Shown here piece by piece: positions 59,411 through 64,000 of a stretch of DNA of 64,000 nucleotides. Location: contig NC_079877.1 in the NCBI RefSeq assembly GCF_029227915.1, forward strand, positions 17,406,851 through 17,470,850. The letters are read 5' to 3'. How positions within the stretch are numbered: the stretch's first letter is position 1; each line of letters starts with the position of its first letter. The notes below the pieces were generated by a model that saw nothing but the letters and a program-made list of their open reading frames with translations, had not been told where the DNA came from and did not search any database. Made by a program: the position numbers and the translations under genes. The stretch is from Hydractinia symbiolongicarpus. Taxonomy: Eukaryota; Cnidaria; Hydrozoa; Anthoathecata; Hydractiniidae.

Positions 59411-59730
59411 ATACCGCCGGAACATGTCAAGGAGTAGTAATAAATCTTCAGGAGTTCATCTAGATTCTCATCCCAATCTTCGTCATTCGGATCTCGCAGA
59501 TAATCCAAAGGATACATGGTATAGAAGGGATAGCCATATACAATACCCCTGATAACATCAGGTTCATTTTGAAGGTCAATGTCAACTAATTGTCTATCTG
59601 GTATACGAAAGTTGAGAATCTCGCCTATTTTTGCCAAGTCAGTCCAATCCGACAGCTTCAACTCCTTATCTTTGATAACCTCGTAACAGAGCGCACCATG
59701 CTTGTTCCTTCTGACATCAACAATATGCAA
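59407..59730 (-). CDS. Unknown island ORF, 107 codons
   Basis: Starts MHIVDVRRNKHGALCYEVIK, has a middle RIPDRQLVDIDLQNEPDVIR and an acidic end PNDEDWDENLDELLKIYYYS. Not recognised. It is probably the downstream part of the same gene as 59746-60000, since the two frames follow each other with 15 bp between them. Confidence 0.4.
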   Translation of the reverse strand: MHIVDVRRNKHGALCYEVIKDKELKLSDWTDLAKIGEILNFRIPDRQLVDIDLQNEPDVIRGIVYGYPFYTMYPLDYLRDPNDEDWDENLDELLKIYYYSLTCSGGI

Positions 59731-59745
59731 CCCTAGGTTTGAATA

Positions 59746-60000
59746 TCATTCTCTAGATCCTCGTCGATCTCGCGTCTCGCAAATGTAGCCCATGCTTTTT
59801 CCCCTAACGCTACCCTGTTTAAAAGCGTAGTAAAGTCCATTTCGAAATCTTAAATTTTCCAAGCATGTTGGGCAATAACCAGTCACTGACGCTGCATCGA
59901 TGCAACAAAGTAGCACAGGTACACAGATATTGTAATTATTTGTAAATTGTTGTTGTTGTACGTATATTTCCATATTTATCATTTCAATGGTTTTTAGCAT
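59746..60000 (-). CDS. Unknown island ORF, 84 codons, CxxC zinc-like motif
   Basis: MLKTIEMINMEIYVQQQQFT start, then a Cys-containing hydrophobic piece and a GYCPTCLENLRF motif. It may be the first part of the protein continued at 59407-59730. No known family was recognised. Spacing to the next minus gene (ends 60081) is filled by a hairpin at 60022-60051. Confidence 0.35.
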   Translation of the reverse strand: MLKTIEMINMEIYVQQQQFTNNYNICVPVLLCCIDAASVTGYCPTCLENLRFRNGLYYAFKQGSVRGKSMGYICETRDRRGSRE

Positions 60001-60021
60001 GGGATCAAACGGGTCTACCTC

Positions 60022-60051
60022 TTTCCGAAGTGTAGAGCTACACTTTGGAAA
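60022..60051 (-). terminator. Palindromic hairpin downstream of the minus Cys-rich/HNH-like ORF
   Basis: TTTCCGAAGTGTAG and CTACACTTTGGAAA pair at 13 of 14 positions plus one G-T wobble, around AG. It lies 30 nt past the stop of the 60081 gene. Confidence 0.6.
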
Positions 60052-60080
60052 AATTGTGTTTGGTTGGGTGTGGAGGCCGC

Positions 60081-60787
60081 CTATTCTGTAATATATCGAT
60101 TGCCTTTTGACATGTTTTCATACGCCCACATAGGTTGCGTATTGGTATACTGCAATCTCATAGCAACCTCGGCAAGCGACGGAGCATTGCCATTTTCTCG
60201 ATACAACCCATCGACAAACTGAACTTCGATATGGGTCCGCAGCGTAGCCATATCGCACCCAAGGTACTCCTGAGAACAGAGCTCCTTATTTTCTTGTAGA
60301 GCTTTGTGGGTTCGGCTGCGTACAACATTAGCGAGATGACCAGCAGGGTTGCAAATGGGACATATTGCTCTATATTTTTTATGTTCACTGCAGATACCAA
60401 CACCGCCACATTCCCGGCACCTTGATCTTATCCTACCATGTTCGCTGCAAATCTGACTCCCCTTACACTCTTTGCAATATACCCTCCGCCCTTCATGTCG
60501 CAAATCTGACTCCCACCACACTCTTTGCAAGGGGAAATCCGCCTTTCATGGGGGCACATCTGGCTCCCCTTACAGTCCTTACACTGCGATCTTGCCCTTT
60601 CATGGAGGCAAATCTGACAGTCCTTGCAGCAAGCCCCCTGCCTTTGATGCGGGCACCTTGTACGCTCCATTGACGCCTTCTTTATATCAAGACATTTGAT
60701 GCACATTTTTGTCCGTTGGTTCTTCCCCTTGATCCTGAAATTTTCTAAAGATAAAAAGAGTTTACATTTCATGTTGTTTTGTGTCAT
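60081..60787 (-). pseudogene. Cys-rich repeat protein with degenerate HNH-type domain, one frameshift
   Basis: Frame 60428-60787 begins MTQNNMKCKLFLSLENFRIK, then TKMCIKCLDIKK and repeats such as CKDCKGSQMCPHERR. A frame change near 60450-60530 leads to 60081-60530, with two more repeats (CKECKGSQICSEHGRIRSRC, CRECGGVGICSEHKK). The C-terminal part reads GHLANVVRSRTHKALQENKE, YLGCDMATLRTHIEVQF and VAMRLQYTNTQPMWAYENMS. This end matches HNH-endonuclease-like proteins that use the same repeats, but the stretch that should hold the W-H-I-D-H catalytic motif, between EVQF and APSLAEV, is missing. A DNA-binding zinc-repeat protein without cleavage is the likely end state. It is the mirror counterpart of 58138-58548. 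Confidence 0.65.
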
Positions 60788-60867
60788 ATGTCATCCCCCA
60801 TGTTGTTTTTTGTCATATCTTCAGATAGCTTTTCTTTGTATGGTCAGAGGTTTTCATCCCTAAATGG

Positions 60868-60899
60868 TAATTTTACTACTCACAAGAGTAGTAAAATTA
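60868..60899 (-). terminator. Palindromic hairpin after the MSV199/Bro-N-type ORF
   Basis: TAATTTTACTACTC and GAGTAGTAAAATTA are exact inverted copies around ACAA. It lies 7 nt beyond the stop codon at 60907 of the minus-strand gene. Confidence 0.7.
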
Positions 60900-60906
60900 G
60901 CGCCCT

Positions 60907-61671
60907 CTAATCCTCCAGTGCCGGAACACCCAGGTCGTACAATTCGTCTCGAGTAAGTTCCATAAGCCTGAAGTGGCATCGGTAACGCTCCACATGCTCG
61001 TCCTCTTCAAACCTATTAAAAGCATGCATGCTGTTGGGATTATCGATGACGACAATCTCCTCCGCGTTTGGATAGTTGTCTTTGAACCATCTCCTTTTGG
61101 TTGGAAAAACACGTCTTTGAACACGCGCACAGTAGTACGGAAGATGATGATACTCGACCATGTTGTCTTTTCCAGGATCTTGAGCATGTGGTACGTACCG
61201 TTCTTGAAGCCTCGCATTTTCCTGGGTCTGTACTTCGAGTTCGTCCCCCAGCACCATGAGTTGCTTGTCTGTCGTCTAAATCGTCCTCGAGGATGGCAAT
61301 GGCCATATCTCGCCCTCAAGCCCATCCCGTAGTTTCTCGACACCTTTTTTCGTAAGCCATTTGATTAACTCTACAGCCTTGGGCTTTTTTGATTTGGCAG
61401 CAATTTCCAAGGCACCATCTAGCGTCACGAATACATCATGCGGATTTTTCTCTCCTCCTAGCATACCTGACCGGGAGAGGGTGGCACCCTGGCCCGGTAT
61501 ATTTTGTCTTGTTGTAGTTTCTTCAGCCAAATATTGAAAATTGCGCGCTACATCAACAATCCCCAAAAACCTGCCCAGGTTGACGCGTTTGAAAAGAGGT
61601 TGATTTTGTTCATCGAACAGTGTTTCAATTGCTCCTGCGGGTACGGTGTTGAATAAGGCAAGTTGCGACAT
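60907..61671 (-). pseudogene. MSV199/Bro-N-like domain protein with DUF3627-like C-terminus, one frameshift
   Basis: Frame 61276-61671 (131 codons) starts MSQLALFNTVPAGAIETLFD and continues LFKRVNLGRFLGIVDVARN, NPHDVFVTLDGALEIAAKSK, PKAVELIKWLTKKGVEKL. This is the MSV199/Bro-N/KilA-N-type DNA-binding layout known from NCLDVs, baculoviruses and Polintons. A frame change near 61270-61290 leads to 60907-61257, with a coiled-coil hint, LQERYVPHAQDPGKDN, then RRWFKDNYPNAEEIVVIDNP and HAFNRFEEDEHVERYRCHFR, matching the C-terminal region common in these proteins. Role is unknown; probably DNA binding or regulation. Followed by a hairpin. Confidence 0.6.
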
Positions 61672-61715
61672 TTCTAATATACCAATGTTCAGCCAGAGGT
61701 TTTCACTCGAGAATT

Positions 61716-62254
61716 TTCCAACTTCTAGGATGCTCCAGCCTCACATACAAACAGGCATGCTTTGACTTTTTCAATTCAGCCTTTATCTCGCCCTAGTCAA
61801 GGATGATATTCGTCTTTTCGTCTATCATCTTCATGTCCGATCTCTCGTGCGGGTACCACATGAACAACTGTTTTTTTTTGTATAAGACTGGGTTAGTAGC
61901 CAAAGACTATGCTTCCTGTGCCTACCTGAAATAGCCAATTCAAGCAGGGACTGTCTCCGCTTATCGACTCTCGTCAGCTATACAGTCGTCAACGACAAAC
62001 AACGTCTCTTCACCCGCCAGCAACGACGATAGCTTTTGAATCAATTCGAAGAGTAGGAACACATAGTCATCTTTCCAAAGTGAGGCTCTCTCAAGGTAGG
62101 TGCTATTCCACTGTACTGTAGGACATAGTATCGCTATGTTGTAGTAGTGTCGCTTGTACTCGTTTTCAAGCAGGTCTAGAACACGTTGCGTTTTGCCTCA
62201 GCTTGTCGGACCGGTAAAGATAGCCGTGTGGGATTCCTTCGCAACGTCTAACAT
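61716..62254 (-). pseudogene. A32/FtsK-HerA-type genome-packaging ATPase, inactivated
   Basis: Packaging ATPases pump DNA into capsids. Starting at the ATG at 62254, the frame reads MLDVAKESHTAIFTGPTS, then a TGA stop (62198-62200), then GKTQRVLDLLENEYKRHYYN. So the Walker A loop GPTxxGKT carries a nonsense codon at its second x. Walker B, LFVVDDCIADES, is intact at about 61970-62010. Right after it a frame change occurs, followed by text matching ELAISGRHRKHSLWLLTQSY, and further breaks follow toward 61716. The gene order fits Polinton/Maverick elements. No functional protein is possible from this copy. Confidence 0.78.
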
Positions 62255-62272
62255 TTTATTAACCGTCCTGTT

Positions 62273-62633
62273 TTATATGTATTTTTGGAATAGTAGAAAG
62301 GCAATCGGAACAAATCCACGCACCGCCGTGGTTGTTGACAAGATGCCCCTTACAGGCGGGGAAGCACGTGGTCTTGTATAGAAGGGGTAGAGGATCAACA
62401 CTAGCTTACCTTGTAGGTACCGCAGTACCTTGAAATATCTCTCGACGAGGCGCACCTTTTCTTTGCGAGACAGGGCAGGGTGCGAGGTTAAAAAAAGGGA
62501 TCTTGATTGGTGTTTTTAAAAGTTCAATGTACCGAGGTACAATCCCTTTACAAAACAAGGTATAGAGGCGTAGGTAAAACTCGTCCTGTTGAGACCCTCT
62601 AATTTCTTTATCAATTCTCGCTATATCAATCAT
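62273..62633 (-). pseudogene. Unknown island ORF upstream of the ATPase
   Basis: Frames 62406-62633 (MIDIARIDKEIRGSQQDEFY, LRLYTLFCKGIVPRYIELLK) and 62273-62455 (PFYTRPRASPPVRGILSTTT, PIAFLLFQKYI) probably belong to one broken gene. Not recognised. Its ATG at 62633 follows the stop of the next upstream small ORF (62634-62747) directly. Confidence 0.4.
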
Positions 62634-62747
62634 TTATTGTTTCGGCACTATACTTGCGGGAATCCACCCCTTGGCTACCGCCATTTCGCGACTCGCTCTG
62701 CCTGCGGCAAAGTAGGCCGTCATCTTGAGGACGTCATTGGTGTCCAT
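62634..62747 (-). CDS. Small island ORF, 37 codons
   Basis: MDTNDVLKMTAYFAAGRASR start and AVAKGWIPASIVPKQ end. The TAA stop abuts the ATG of the next gene, and its start overlaps the end of the upstream ORF (62734-62868) in another frame. The packing looks virus-like. Not recognised. Confidence 0.4.
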   Translation of the reverse strand: MDTNDVLKMTAYFAAGRASREMAVAKGWIPASIVPKQ

Positions 62748-62868
62748 TTTTGCAGAGGGTTGTGAAATACCCAACAAGATCTACGACAGTCTCGTAGAGC
62801 ATATCCAGAATTTCCTTCTCTTTGGGAGTAATGTTGCTTGCCATGTGAGGTGCTGCTTTACTCATCAT
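62734..62868 (-). CDS. Small island ORF, 44 codons
   Basis: Starts MMSKAAPHMASNITPKEKEI and continues as an amphipathic helix LDMLYETVVDLVGYFTTL. Either a small protein or the 5' half of a gene continued by the 62634 frame after a single-base slip. Not recognised. Confidence 0.4.
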   Translation of the reverse strand: MMSKAAPHMASNITPKEKEILDMLYETVVDLVGYFTTLCKNGHQ

Positions 62869-62893
62869 TTATTTAATGCATTTTTTGAAAATT

Positions 62894-63110
62894 TTAAGGC
62901 ATCTTGAAAGTATCAATTTGAGGCTGAGCTTTGTCCCGTTGTCCCTGTTGAGGCTCAGCGGCGGGCTTGTCCTTATTTTTACCGCCAAATTTATACCATA
63001 CGCCTATTCCTATCGCGAGTACGGCAAGCTACACCGTAGATGTAGACTGACTGCACGGAACTGGCCCCAGAAGAGTTTTTTAATGTAGGTTCTACAGTAC
63101 CCTCTTGTTG
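62894..63110 (-). pseudogene. Small membrane-protein remnant
   Basis: The last frame reads LAVLAIGIGVWYKFGGKNKD (one membrane segment and basic stop-transfer), then a Pro/Gln-rich tail ending DTFKMP and stop. Upstream text GTVEPTLKNSS sits in another frame, so a frameshift is likely near 63040. Function unknown. Confidence 0.4.
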
Positions 63111-63222
63111 TTTAATTTCTTTCTTCTTTTTCTACATCAGTGCCGCCAACTTGTGACCCAGCGCAACCTTTCCTGGATGCTTTACTGGTCTTGTAAGGAC
63201 CTTCTCCTCTTGTCTCGGTTCT

Positions 63223-63534
63223 TCACTCATTTAGTCTCTTTTTAGACATATGTCTCGCTGTGTGTCCCACAACTAAGATAGGCGCTAAACACCTACTAAT
63301 TACGCAGTACACGAGAATCCCCAGGTCTGCCATGGCGTCTCGGATAATAGGGTCTTTTTCGATATCTTCTCGGAGGTCCTCGACATTGTCGATATCCACG
63401 AAATTTCCAATCAAATTTGCGTACAGATTGATCACATGAGTACATAACGCCTTGGCGGTCTTTTCTCCCTTGTCTTGTAGTTCTCGTTGAACATACTCGG
63501 TATGTACCTTTTCAATAGCCTCATCAGGAGCCAA
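63223..63534 (-). CDS. Island ORF of unknown function, 103 codons
   Basis: MAPDEAIEKVHTEYVQRELQ start, helix GEKTAKALCTHVINLYANL, acidic VDIDNVEDLREDIEKDPII, then a hydrophobic segment LGILVYCVISRCLAPILVVG and a basic end HMSKKRLNE. Upstream minus text (about 63535-63650: EIAQVFDSAQSFEHIKKPTD, KEALRKGKG) looks like the missing N-terminus in another frame, so the gene is probably longer and frameshifted near 63535. It recalls a recurrent Polinton-island protein; role unknown. Confidence 0.45.
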   Translation of the reverse strand: MAPDEAIEKVHTEYVQRELQDKGEKTAKALCTHVINLYANLIGNFVDIDNVEDLREDIEKDPIIRDAMADLGILVYCVISRCLAPILVVGHTARHMSKKRLNE

Positions 63535-63812
63535 AGCCTTCTGTGCATTTCTTCGGCAAGAGATGCCCTTTGCCCTTACGCAGAGCCTCTTTCAAGGCTT
63601 GGGGTTTGTCGGTAGGTTTTTTGATATGTTCAAAGGATTGTGCGGAGTCAAATACTTGTGCAATCTCTTACATTCTCTTTATTGTATATCGAAATTCTAG
63701 AAAGAAAGATATAAAGAAATGAATGTTCTAGCGCAGTCGCGCATGCACACACGTCACAACAAATCCTGATTATCCAGTACCATGCAGTGCTTAGCCATGT
63801 ATATCCAGTGCT

Positions 63813-63995
63813 TAGTAGGGTAAAGTCCCTATAGAGTGCTGACGTCATCAAATCATACAAAAATGAGTAAAAAATTCTAGCGCATACTGCAGGGGGAATT
63901 CCCAAGTGATGCTTATAATCAACGCATGCGCAGTCAAGACGTGAACTGCTGCGTTAGTTTTTTTTTGACCGCATTGAAATCCTCTGACAAAGTAA
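63813..63995 (+). promoter_or_regulatory. Polinton-like terminal/promoter module, copy C
   Basis: AGTAGGG near 63815, CTGACGTCA (63839-63847), AAATGAGTAAAAA (63861-63873), GGGGGAATTCCC (63892-63903), ATAATCAACGCATGCGCAG (63915-63933) and TTTTTGACCGC near 63965. It combines landmarks seen singly in copies A and B and runs in the same direction. A plus-strand gene may start beyond the right edge. Confidence 0.5.
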
Positions 63996-64000
63996 AAACT

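Noticed and set aside
50291-63995. Search for classic inverted terminal repeats of one complete Polinton
   Set aside because: Only direct-orientation similarity between the three modules was clear. The palindromic GGGGGAATTCCC can mimic inversion, so no full-element boundaries are claimed.
50291-64000. Island considered as contaminating free virus sequence
   Set aside because: Many genes carry stops and frameshifts and the left flank runs without a break from HYOU1, which fits an old genomic insertion; the right junction is outside the window.

Overview
The window looks like a piece of an animal genome, most likely a cnidarian and probably a hydrozoan (inference). It is AT-rich, has two conserved metazoan genes split into many short exons, and is crowded with decayed transposons of kinds common in cnidarian genomes. 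No prokaryotic operons, rRNA, tRNA or CRISPR were seen. Intron-exon structures were read by eye from GT/AG borders and phase.

Layout. (1) 1-5941, minus strand: the first eight exons of ATG3, the autophagy E2-like enzyme, cut by the left edge. Its 3.4 kb first intron holds Helitron-like repeats. (2) 5.9-28 kb: a transposon graveyard with two pogo/Tigger-like transposase remnants, three LINE sequences (one with a 1041-codon open frame), a Ty1/copia-like element carrying a perfect 52-bp palindrome, a tRNA-derived SINE and several terminal-inverted-repeat (TIR) elements. (3) 28001-49367, plus strand: HYOU1/GRP170, the large ER Hsp70-like chaperone. Twenty-eight exons in consistent phase give 963 codons plus stop, ending in the ER-retrieval tail DDEL. 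Its introns contain a hAT-like transposase pseudogene inside a TIR element, an antisense BEL/Pao LTR retrotransposon and two MITEs. (4) About 50.3-64 kb: a less AT-rich island of Polinton/Maverick-type genes on both strands. It has the N-terminal and exonuclease part of a family B DNA polymerase, a broken double-jelly-roll capsid candidate, a broken A32/FtsK-type packaging ATPase, a truncated rve integrase, an MSV199/Bro-N-type protein, Cys-rich repeat/HNH proteins and several small membrane or unknown proteins.

The Polinton-like island is the most unusual part. It is a mosaic: a terminal/promoter-like module occurs three times in the same orientation (about 50.3, 52.7 and 63.8 kb), polymerase coding stops where the second copy begins, and most genes are broken while a few frames stay open. 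Five of its ORF ends are followed by short palindromic hairpins resembling the 3'-end hairpin signals of some large DNA viruses.

Only ATG3 and HYOU1 look like working host genes. They do not act together directly (autophagy lipidation and ER folding). Everything between and beyond them is mobile DNA in various states of decay.
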